Origin: Hortaea werneckii
Taxonomy: Eukaryota > Ascomycota > Dothideomycetes > Mycosphaerellales > Teratosphaeriaceae
Length of the DNA: 64,000 nt
Direction of reading: 5' to 3'
NCBI GenBank assembly: GCA_037044905.1
Contig: JBAOKB010000091.1
Coordinates: forward strand, 1 to 64,000
Within the stretch, counting starts at the first letter, position 1, and the number at the start of each line of letters is the position of its first letter. Below are positions 40,180 to 47,727 of this stretch, piece after piece. The notes under the pieces are model-generated. The model searched no databases and had not been told where the DNA came from. It saw nothing but the letters and a program-made list of their open reading frames with translations. Made by a program: the position numbers and the translations under genes.

Positions 40180-40327
40180 TCCGTAATGGTCTAGTGGCTA
40201 GGATTTGTCGCTCTCACTCCCTGAAGGAAGAGGCCCGACAAGGCCAGGGTTCGGTAAGCACTGTTTAATAAGTTGCGCAAGTAATATGATCCAAAACTAA
40301 CTGTATTATAGATTCCCTGTTACGGAA
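40180..40327 (+). tRNA. tRNA-Glu(CTC) with an anticodon-loop intron and a second, spliceosomal-like intron in the T-loop
   Basis: Acceptor stem TCCGTAA (40180-40186) pairs 7/7 with TTACGGA (40320-40326); discriminator A at 40327. The A box TGGTCTAGTGG (40187-40197) is perfect. Anticodon stem TGTCG (40206-40210) pairs 5/5 with CGACA (40236-40240). The loop has anticodon CTC (40213-40215), and an 18-nt canonical intron follows A37 (40217-40234); it contains GAG, able to pair with the anticodon. T stem CAGGG (40245-40249) pairs 5/5 with CCCTG (40315-40319). The T-loop reads TTCG, then 58 nt (40254-40311), then ATT. The insert begins GTAAGC, has CTAAC at 40297-40301 and ends TTATAG. Removing it gives the canonical loop TTCGATT and a perfect B box GGTTCGATTCC; as DNA the B box is split. 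Mature length without introns is 72 nt. A TTTT terminator follows at 40335-40338. Confidence 0.85.
40254..40311 (+). other. 58-nt GT-AG intron-like insert in the tRNA T-loop
   Basis: Starts GTAAGC, ends TTATAG, with CTAAC whose branch A (40300) lies 11 nt before the end. Length and signals match the mRNA introns of this window (52-63 nt for most). No recognisable similarity to other introns here. Its exact excision restores T-stem, T-loop and B box. Confidence 0.8.
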
Positions 40328-40818
40328 GCATTTCTTTTGCATTCTGGAACCATTTTATTTGCTATTTTTTTGGTCTAAAAAATTGTGTGGTATACCAAAC
40401 TTACCTTAGGTAGGAGCCAGAAAGTACAAGGGTAGTCACTCTATCCTATATATTATTTTTCTTGTACTTCGAAGTACGAATACCTATCTGTAACCCTCTA
40501 TGATAGAATGAAGCACAAAGCTTCCGTATGAGACATGACAATCTGACGATAACGGCCAATGTATGGAGGAAAGCTTAGGTAGAGCTTGTAGCCTCGAGAT
40601 GATGTCGTGTCGCATCTTGTACGAGAAGTCAGTGTTACTAGGTAGGCTGCTGGATTTTGCATCGGACGCCCGTCTCGAAGGAATATGCAGGTGGCTGTGC
40701 CGCTTAAGAGGCCTCCCGTCTATATCCTCGTATGATGTAACAAAGCATTCACTTACTCTCCCGACCTCCAACTTTGCACATCCCTAGCAGACACTCACTC
40801 TATTAAACAAAGCTCGTC
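40328..40818. other. AT-rich spacer with a 14-nt palindrome
   Basis: AT-rich sequence downstream of the tRNA. A perfect palindrome GTACTTCGAAGTAC sits at 40464-40477. The last 130 nt are the promoter of the first small membrane protein and are repeated in degenerate form before its paralogue. Confidence 0.5.
40335..40338 (+). terminator. RNA polymerase III T-run terminator
   Basis: TTTT eight bases after the tRNA discriminator base, the normal place for a Pol III stop. Short but adequate. Confidence 0.5.
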
Positions 40819-41256
40819 ATGGCGTCGAATCGCCGTATCATTTTCTCGCAAGCACTCTGGGAAGAGGCTCTGCCAGTTGGCGGCTTCGTCTACGTTGTTT
40901 TTTTGACATTGGGCTACCTCGAATCTTCCCAATGGTTCTCCCCGCTCGGTACCCTCTACGTCTGGACCGCTATCTGGTTTACTCTGTCCCTTTTTAGTCT
41001 ACGCTGCCTCTACAGACATGGACCATTCTACGTGGCTGGATCTGGATGGATGCAGAGTGTATTGATGCTTTGGGATCTCTACAAGAAGGCGAACGGGACG
41101 GAGGCGAGTCTTAGGCTGGCAGACGTGGTATATGCGGGGCTCTTCACCATTGTAGCTGTTGCGACAAGCTGCTATATCCTCGCGACTCGTGTCCGGATGG
41201 ACTACTCGCCAGCTCTGCCGGCAGAGGATGAGAGCAGAGAAGCGGAGAAGACTTAG
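40819..41256 (+). CDS. Small membrane protein, tandem paralogue 1
   Basis: 145 residues, single exon, ATG at 40819 (CGTCATGGC). Three hydrophobic segments are clear, near 18-36, 45-65 and 102-122, with a weaker one near 70-88. The C-terminus is acidic and charged. No named family recognised. It is a paralogue of the gene at 41604: shared features include NRR near the start, W.E.LP, SL.SLR, GPF.VA, the D+Y and DVVYAG blocks, and an acidic end. Upstream and downstream flanks are also similar, so the duplication included regulatory DNA. Confidence 0.65.
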   Translation: MASNRRIIFSQALWEEALPVGGFVYVVFLTLGYLESSQWFSPLGTLYVWTAIWFTLSLFSLRCLYRHGPFYVAGSGWMQSVLMLWDLYKKANGTEASLRLADVVYAGLFTIVAVATSCYILATRVRMDYSPALPAEDESREAEKT

Positions 41257-41603
41257 GGTTGGCTAGGGTTATTTGGGACATGTCACCTTCCGAATCGGGT
41301 AAAAAGTGTTCCCATTGCACATTCGCTGGAAGCATTTCGCGACGAGACGCACTCTCTTGGAATGGAAATGAGCTTGTCGTCTGTACATAGATCACAGCCT
41401 TGCTGCTTGCCCCTAGGACAGCCATGCTTCTCGGAGGAAAATATAGGTGGCTGTGCCGATTAACCGCCTCTGCAACCCGTTATGATGTAACGGAACAAGT
41501 GACTAGGGCATTCGAGAAATGTATTTGCTTCCAACTTTGTTAATGCCTGCCTATCGTTTCTCTGGTGAAGACCCCATCACCATATTTTGCAATCCTGAAT
41601 ACA
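41257..41603. other. Spacer between tandem paralogues
   Basis: Contains a degenerate copy of the upstream region of paralogue 1 (for example AGGTGGCTGTGCCG near 41444-41457, compared with 40689-40702, then TATGATGTAAC in both, then CCAACTTTG). Confidence 0.55.
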
Positions 41604-42047
41604 ATGCCGAATCGCCGCGTCAGCCTAAGAATGTTGTTCTGGCGGGAATTGCTGCCGGCCTTTGTTTTCCTTTTTGTCCTTATCTACACACAAGGCCTAC
41701 TGGAACGTTACGTATGCGCCTCGCCGATCAGCAAGCTCTACATCTGTACTTTGACTTGGCTCATCGCATCCCTCATAAGTCTACGCTACCTCATTGGCAC
41801 GGGTCCATTCTCCGTTGCTACAGTCGGATACACACGTAGCTATTCAATGCTCTCGGACATCTACACTTCGATCGGAGACCCTTGCAAGACTGGCATGGAT
41901 GGCGTAACATTGACGGATGTCGTCTATGCGGGAGCCTTGGTTGCTCTCGCAATCGTCGGGAGCTTCTATCTGACGACCAATAAGTGCAGGCCTTCTCTGC
42001 GAGCGCAAGAGAGCGAGGAAGTTGCGGTGGAGGATGAGAAGGCTTAG
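41604..42047 (+). CDS. Small membrane protein, tandem paralogue 2
   Basis: 147 residues from the ATG at 41604, the one equivalent to the start of paralogue 1; an upstream in-frame GTG is ignored. Hydrophobic segments lie near 15-33, 41-60, and 107-125, with the same DVVYAGA entry into the last one. It carries a slightly longer loop (GDPCKTGMDGVTL) before that segment and ends in a Glu/Asp-rich tail. Product unrecognised. The stop codon sits in CTTAGGGTTGTCTAGGG, closely matching the sequence around the stop of paralogue 1. Confidence 0.65.
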   Translation: MPNRRVSLRMLFWRELLPAFVFLFVLIYTQGLLERYVCASPISKLYICTLTWLIASLISLRYLIGTGPFSVATVGYTRSYSMLSDIYTSIGDPCKTGMDGVTLTDVVYAGALVALAIVGSFYLTTNKCRPSLRAQESEEVAVEDEKA

Positions 42048-42432
42048 GGTTGTCTAGGGTTGTCTACGTGTATGGAAAGGTTGATATCCAAGGAAATCGC
42101 CTATCTTGTCACTACAATGGGGAGCATCGGCCTCAGAAGGACCGCAAAGAAGCATGGCTCCTGGGAATCATAACCCATGAAGTCCTAACCAGCCTCAGAA
42201 CAATGTCAAATGCCATCCGCTTGAACATCTGTCCACGTAGAGACCCACCCAAAAACGCCAGCGCTACCCGCGCATGTCCCAAAAGCGAAATTTCATAGCT
42301 AGAGCACAAAAGATATCGCAAACCTCGTCAAGCAGCTTCAAACCAAATGATGTGCTGCCCACTCATTCTTTAACCTTGAGCAATGGGTTTGGGGGCTGGC
42401 AAGGTTTCACCAGATCATAAACCTCCACCTAC
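42048..42432. other. Intergenic, convergent 3' ends
   Basis: Between paralogue 2 and the EAF gene. Nothing recognised. Confidence 0.4.
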
Positions 42433-44022
42433 TTACTCCTCCTCACTCTCCTCCTCTTCCTCCTCCTGTACGAACTGCTCACCCTGCCCACCTCCACCAT
42501 CATCCTGCGCCATAGCAGCCGCAAGCTGCGCATCCAAATCATCCTCCTCCTCTTCTTCCTGCTCCACCATTCCATCCCCTCCCTCCCCACCACCACCCCT
42601 CTCATCCTGACCCGTTCCATTCGCCGGACTAGGCAATTCCAAATCCTCCACATCCGCATCGTCATCTTCGTCCCCATTCTCCTCCCCACCACCAGTAACA
42701 TGTCCCCGTCCCTCTCCCTCCCATCCACCACCTCCCCGTCCCCCGTCTTCCTCCTCCCCATCATCATCGCCACCGAGATCGATCTCGGTCCCACGACCAT
42801 CCGGCTGCCTCCCCATCCCTCTACCAGCGGAAGTAGTGTTTGCCGGGGAATCCATCCTCGACGCCGGACTCGAAGCGGCAGAGCGGAGACTTATCGGCCC
42901 CCCTCCTCCCCCACCATTACCTCCCTGCTCGACTCCGCCAAGTTGGCCCGAGAGGGCGAGCGACATGGCGCCTGCGTTCCTCGCTTGGCCTTTGCTCCCT
43001 CCATGATGCTGGTCATGCAGGGGAGGATTCCTTCGGGAATAAGAGGTTGAGCTGGACTCGTCGTTCTCTAGGATCAATTCCCCGCCGGATTCGTCCGAGG
43101 CGGAGGCGGAGTCTTCTGCTTCGTGCTGGTGAGGGGACGAGGAGGAGAGAGTGTGCTGGTGCGCGGAGGAGGCTTGGCGATCGAGACGGATCTCGGGGGG
43201 TTTGCGGGTTGTGGATGGAGGTTGTTTGGTACGGGATGATATCGATGGGGAGGTTTTTGGTTGCTGGGAGTCGGATTTGGGTTTCTTGGTGCTGGGTTCT
43301 TTGGTTTGGGAAGGTGTAGGGGCGTCGGATGTAGGGGGTTTGCGTTTCTTGGGTTGTTGGGTGAAGAGGTTACTGCTCGGTTGGCGTTTGTGCGTGGGCC
43401 GGGCGAGCGGGGTGGAGGATGCTGGGCGAGTAGGTTGAGAGCGAGGGGTTGGTTTTGAGCTGGGTGGTGGTTCGTGTTGTTTGTTGTGGTGGTCTGCGAG
43501 GGCGGTGTTGAGGTGATGGCGGTAGTCGAACGGATTGCTGGGATCCAATGGCTCCTCGTCGTTGGCTTCGTCGCCGAACAGATCCTCCCCGTCGGCTGCT
43601 TGTCCTGCATCCTCCAGGTGTGGGTGCTGTTTCCTTAGTGCCTCGCTGTCTGCCTCATTAGGTGCACTGGTCAGGTTGAATTCATATCCCGTGTGTATTC
43701 TCTCCAGCACTGCCTCTTTCTTCGATCCTTCACCACGCAACAGAAGGACATAGTTGTCTCCGACATCTTGTGCTGGCCTTCCATCATAGGACCATTGCCC
43801 ATCTTGGATGTCAAGCTTAATGGCCTCATTTTGACGCGATCGAATGGATTTTATACGACCGGATGCGTCTTGAGCGAGTGAGTTGGGCTTATAATTGTAG
43901 CGGAGATTCACGTATGGATCGACTGCCTCGGGCGACTGAGTAATGCTGTTTCCAAGCCGGATGGGGAAGCTGGCGGACTTGGAGAGATCAAAGGGTTGGG
44001 TGGATGCTGCTGCGGCGGCCAT
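42433..44022 (-). CDS. EAF-family transcription elongation factor (ELL-associated)
   Basis: 529 residues, single exon, ATG at 44022. The N-terminal 110 residues match the EAF domain: FPIRLGNSI near 19-27, VNLRYNYKPNS near 38-48, and a GQWSYDGRPAQDVGDNYVLLLRG block near 75-97. EAF proteins bind ELL and stimulate RNA polymerase II elongation in the nucleus. The remainder is disordered: Pro/Ser/Thr/Lys-rich (150-270), then a long acidic tail of Glu, Asp and Gly ending in repeated Glu. The Ala-rich N-terminus directly follows the start. It diverges from the PPxY membrane protein across about 0.5 kb. Confidence 0.8.
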   Translation of the reverse strand: MAAAAASTQPFDLSKSASFPIRLGNSITQSPEAVDPYVNLRYNYKPNSLAQDASGRIKSIRSRQNEAIKLDIQDGQWSYDGRPAQDVGDNYVLLLRGEGSKKEAVLERIHTGYEFNLTSAPNEADSEALRKQHPHLEDAGQAADGEDLFGDEANDEEPLDPSNPFDYRHHLNTALADHHNKQHEPPPSSKPTPRSQPTRPASSTPLARPTHKRQPSSNLFTQQPKKRKPPTSDAPTPSQTKEPSTKKPKSDSQQPKTSPSISSRTKQPPSTTRKPPEIRLDRQASSAHQHTLSSSSPHQHEAEDSASASDESGGELILENDESSSTSYSRRNPPLHDQHHGGSKGQARNAGAMSLALSGQLGGVEQGGNGGGGGGPISLRSAASSPASRMDSPANTTSAGRGMGRQPDGRGTEIDLGGDDDGEEEDGGRGGGGWEGEGRGHVTGGGEENGDEDDDADVEDLELPSPANGTGQDERGGGGEGGDGMVEQEEEEEDDLDAQLAAAMAQDDGGGGQGEQFVQEEEEEESEEE

Positions 44023-44533
44023 GATGGCGATGATGAGGATTTACGGGAAGAAGGTAGAGGCGGATATCACGATGTCATTGCTGCAGTCTCTCGTAACTCG
44101 TGTGATTCATGTCTCGGTGGGAGAAAGGGATGGATGTTTTTGTTCACCATGTCCCATCTCCATTATCAGCTTGTCCCACGCCCATGGGCGCCCCGGGGCA
44201 GTTGAGCCGAGCCTGGGCCCGTCTCGGAGATTGGAGTTAACCTGGAAGCCGAGAATAGATTACAACCAGTTGGATTAGATGGAGACTCGCACGATCGGCT
44301 GAAGGATCCGAGGCGCCTCCCGCTCAGCCCGCCCATCGGCTCAGCCACGCAACAGCCTCAGGCGCCTGCAACTTAGGCAACCACTTGGGGTGACGTCCTC
44401 ACCCTACTACTACCTAGTATCCCACTTCATTCATCATCTCTCCTTGTTTCTTGTTCTCCTTCTACCACGACTTCTTGTTCCCTTTGTTCATCACCCACAT
44501 ATTGACTGCTGTATTCGCAGCGACCCCACCAAC
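44023..44533. other. Divergent promoter of EAF and PPxY membrane protein genes
   Basis: No supported gene. GC-rich first half, CT-rich toward the plus-strand start, typical of a fungal 5' UTR. Confidence 0.45.
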
Positions 44534-45874
44534 ATGTCAATGAACGCTGCCGTCGGGCACCTCGCCCGTCGCGGCCTCCACCACGCCCAGGTTCACTTCG
44601 CCCAACCACCACCATCCCAGGACGGCGCCGCCGCTTTCGAGCAGCATGACACCCCGAAGATGGACATCAAGCCCGGGGAGATGTTGCCCATTCTGATTAC
44701 AGGCTTCATCACCCTGCTCATCATCGCCTCCATCCGCTACACGGTGGGCGAAGTCATGGCGAGCTTGGCTATGATTGAGTCCCCATCGACTACCGCCATC
44801 ATCGAACCTGCATCCAAGGACGATCTACCACCGCCGGCGTACAGCGAGGAAGCATATGCAGACGAGCCAGGCGCGCCACGCAAGGACGAGAAGGAAGGTC
44901 TCCTGCCTTCTGAGGCTATGGCAAGGGACCAACCCGCTCAACCCGCCGACAACGAGGATGTCGAAATCACCGTCATCGACCACAAGCCCGTCACGGCTTC
45001 CATCCGTTCCACCATCGGCCTTCTCCACAGCGTCGGTGGCTTCCGCGCTCGCTGGAGAGGCCTCGGAGCCAGCATCCTCTACCACGCCCTCCACGGCTTC
45101 GTAACCAACCTGCTCGCATCCTTCCTCGGCTTCGGCATCTTCGGCAACGCGCTCTGCTACATCTTCACCAGCCTGGCGCTCATGAGAGTCCACATGCTCT
45201 GGACCCACAGCATGATCGCGCACCCGACCAACAAATCCCTCTTCGCCCGGTTCGTGCCTAGGAAGCAATGCCGCGTCCTCCTCCTCCCGACCCTCGTCCA
45301 CGCCGTCGCCCAACAAGCCACCTTCATCCTCCCCCTGGCCGTCGCCATCGCCATGGGCCTAGGCCCCGACATGATGGCCGCCCAGCCCCACGGCCACCCG
45401 GACAGCATCTCCGACGACGCATCCCCGCACAAGCAAGGCTGCGCCATGATGCTGAACCTCCTCCGCCTCCTGGCCGTCCCCACCACCGCCCTCTTCGTCG
45501 CCCTCGCCGTCCTCCTCCCGGCCTCCGTCACCCTGACCCGTCTGGAAGCCACCCTCCTCCCCGAAGACGAAACCCCCCTCGTCCCCTTCGACCGCGAAGC
45601 CATCGTTTCCGACGAAATCAACCCCTCCGTCCGCGGCGCCAGCCGTGCGCTCTTCGTCCAAGCCTGGCGATCCTTCGACAGCGCTGCGCGGCTGCGGCTG
45701 GTGAAGTTGTACGTCAAGATGGTCATGGCGCAGCTGGCTGTCGCGTTCGTCGGGTTCCATGTCGTGCTTGCCGAGATGTACCTGATTGGTGGGGAGCGGA
45801 TTGGGGAGATGGTCAAGGCGCTCGGGGAGGTGGTTCGGGAGGCGCAGAAGTCGGAGGGGGGTGTGCCGCAATAG
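44534..45874 (+). CDS. Conserved-looking membrane protein with a PPxY motif
   Basis: 446 residues from the ATG at 44534; an in-frame GTG 48 codons upstream is not used because ATG fits a CCAACATGTC context. Membrane segments near 51-70, 185-205 (GFVTNLLASFLGFGIFGNAL region), 250-275, 310-335 and 395-415. The loop after the first segment has PPPAY (99-103), a PPxY ligand for WW-domain ubiquitin ligases such as Rsp5. The C-terminal part includes an amphipathic linker before the last segment. No catalytic domain recognised. It may be a substrate or adaptor of Rsp5-like ligases; this is inference from the motif. Confidence 0.65.
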   Translation: MSMNAAVGHLARRGLHHAQVHFAQPPPSQDGAAAFEQHDTPKMDIKPGEMLPILITGFITLLIIASIRYTVGEVMASLAMIESPSTTAIIEPASKDDLPPPAYSEEAYADEPGAPRKDEKEGLLPSEAMARDQPAQPADNEDVEITVIDHKPVTASIRSTIGLLHSVGGFRARWRGLGASILYHALHGFVTNLLASFLGFGIFGNALCYIFTSLALMRVHMLWTHSMIAHPTNKSLFARFVPRKQCRVLLLPTLVHAVAQQATFILPLAVAIAMGLGPDMMAAQPHGHPDSISDDASPHKQGCAMMLNLLRLLAVPTTALFVALAVLLPASVTLTRLEATLLPEDETPLVPFDREAIVSDEINPSVRGASRALFVQAWRSFDSAARLRLVKLYVKMVMAQLAVAFVGFHVVLAEMYLIGGERIGEMVKALGEVVREAQKSEGGVPQ

Positions 45875-46643
45875 ATTTCTGAGGAATTACTACTGCCACA
45901 TTCTTCTCTGAGGTCTAGTCTTGAAGAAGATGGATTCGAGATGTTTGTTCCGGTCTTTTTTGAATTGATAGGAAGACTTTTGGGGGTGTGTTTTTCTTTT
46001 TGTCTCTATCAGGTGTTTTGTGCAAATCATTCACAGGCGCTAATCGGATTGCCTTACCTTGGAAGAAAAAAAGAAAGGGAAAGAGCTTGAAAATGGGATC
46101 CATATCAGATTGTAACACCATTAAACCCCTCACTCCCTTCATTTAGTCTAGTCGACAGAGAGCTCCTTAAAGTAAATACCACATCTCATATCGTACAAAT
46201 GTAGACGTTCGGGACGAAGGGGAGGTTCGAGAGGGAAGACTCTTTCCTTCATAGTCCGCTCCTGACTTTTTCTACACTCCCTTCCTCTCCCTTTCTAGTT
46301 CTCCCTGTTGCTGGTTTTTTCTCCCTGCATCCGGTGACTTCGCTAGGGGTAGATATATGTAGCGCTCGAATATTGAGCCCTGTTCGGCTCTCGACTGTTC
46401 CGGAGCGAAGCTACGGACACGTGTAGGGGAAGGGGCTGGGAAAGGCAGTTGTTGGACGGGAGGCAAGTTTCAAAGGACATTCAAGCCTTAGTTTGCTTTC
46501 ACCGTTTCTTTCTTTTCTTCTGTGGGGGTATCTCGTTACATGCTTCACTCTCAATCAACGGCGCCTATCATCGCATACATGGGCGCGAATCTATTCCCTG
46601 CCTTTCCAAAAAAAAAAAAAAAATCGCGGTTGTGAAGATCCTT
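45875..46643. other. Intergenic, convergent 3' ends with a poly-A run
   Basis: No supported gene. A 16-nt A run at 46608-46623 lies just past the stop of the PRKRIP1-like gene on its 3' side. Confidence 0.4.
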
Positions 46644-47303
46644 TCAATCGTCGTCATGGATGGTGATCCCTCCTCCTTCTCCTCCCTCCGTACCATCCTC
46701 ACCTCCTTCGCCTGTATTCCGCTCCCCCTCCTTCTGACCCGTCCTCCCATCAACCTCCGCCTCCCCATCCTGCCCTCCCGCCCCAACAACCCTCGCAGGA
46801 CCCAACTTCCTCTTCGTCGCCCCACCATCCCCACCAACTTCCCCTTCCCCTATTCCTCCCCCACCACCACCTTTCCCACCCTTCCTCTTCCGCGCCCTAG
46901 CCTTCTCCCTCTTCTCCCGATTCCGCCTCAAAACCTCCTCATCCCTGCGCCGCATCTCCCCAACCCGGTCCTCAAACTCCCGATCCCGGACTTCCCGCTC
47001 ATTCTCCTCGTCCATAGCCTTCAGCCGCTCATTCTCCCGCCGTCGCGAGGCTTTGTAGACGTGGAATTCGCCTGATCCCGCGCCCGCGGAGGATCCTTGC
47101 ACATTGGTGACGATTTCGGGGGGTGCGGGGGGGCCGCCGGTGGTGGGGTTTGGGGAGGTGGAGGAGGGGATGTGGATTTCGCGGTCGGGGTGCGCGAAGA
47201 GGGTCGAGATGTGTGCTTGGTGTTGGGTGTGCGGGTCGTTGGTGTTGGGGCGGGATTTTTTGATCGGGCGGTGGGAGCGGTGGTCGAGGGTTGGTTCGGG
47301 CAT
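46644..47303 (-). CDS. PRKRIP1-like (DUF1168) spliceosome-associated protein
   Basis: 219 residues, single exon, ATG at 47303. The family signature SGAGSGEFHVYKASRRRE near 71-88 is followed by a long, highly charged single helix (about 88-140, Arg/Glu/Lys). PRKRIP1 in animals sits on late spliceosomes as a rod-like helix; the fungal members carry the same core. The C-terminus is Gly/Glu-rich and disordered, ending in Asp repeats. N-terminal KKSRP may be a nuclear signal. It diverges from the DET1-like gene. Confidence 0.8.
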   Translation of the reverse strand: MPEPTLDHRSHRPIKKSRPNTNDPHTQHQAHISTLFAHPDREIHIPSSTSPNPTTGGPPAPPEIVTNVQGSSAGAGSGEFHVYKASRRRENERLKAMDEENEREVRDREFEDRVGEMRRRDEEVLRRNREKREKARARKRKGGKGGGGGGIGEGEVGGDGGATKRKLGPARVVGAGGQDGEAEVDGRTGQKEGERNTGEGGEDGTEGGEGGGITIHDDD

Positions 47304-47727
47304 GATTTTTTTTTTAACCCCCTTTTCTTTTCCCTTTCTTTTTGTGTTCGGGTTATGTGGGTGGTAGTTGACCAGGGGTGAGAGTGAAGTGTTGTGAAAT
47401 GAGGACTTCGAGTACCTACCTAGGTACGTATGAAGGACGGATGAGAGAATCCGGGGCGCGATTCAGGTTCCAGATGACTTACTCAGCGATTTGACTCGAG
47501 GGTGGGGATGTATCGGCATCTCGTTGGGTGGAAAGGCCGACGGATGGGGCGGGGGCGACGTCAGAAAAGCGCGGGACATTCACTGACAAACGGGTAGAGA
47601 CTGACTGACTTACATCCTGTACATACTCACATACTTTACTGTACAACCCGCATCGCCTTACATGTGTCTTCCCTTCTTTGCCACCTAATCCATACCCTTT
47701 CCTCCTGCTTATCAACCCCACGTCAAG
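47304..47727. other. Divergent promoter of PRKRIP1-like and DET1-like genes
   Basis: 424 nt, no gene seen. Includes ACCTACCTAGGTACGTA near 47414-47430, a partly palindromic motif. Confidence 0.45.

Noticed and set aside
41250..42056. TTAGGG-type telomere-like words at the ends of both paralogues
   Set aside because: Only one imperfect unit at each place; better explained as conserved flank of the tandem duplication than as interstitial telomere repeat.
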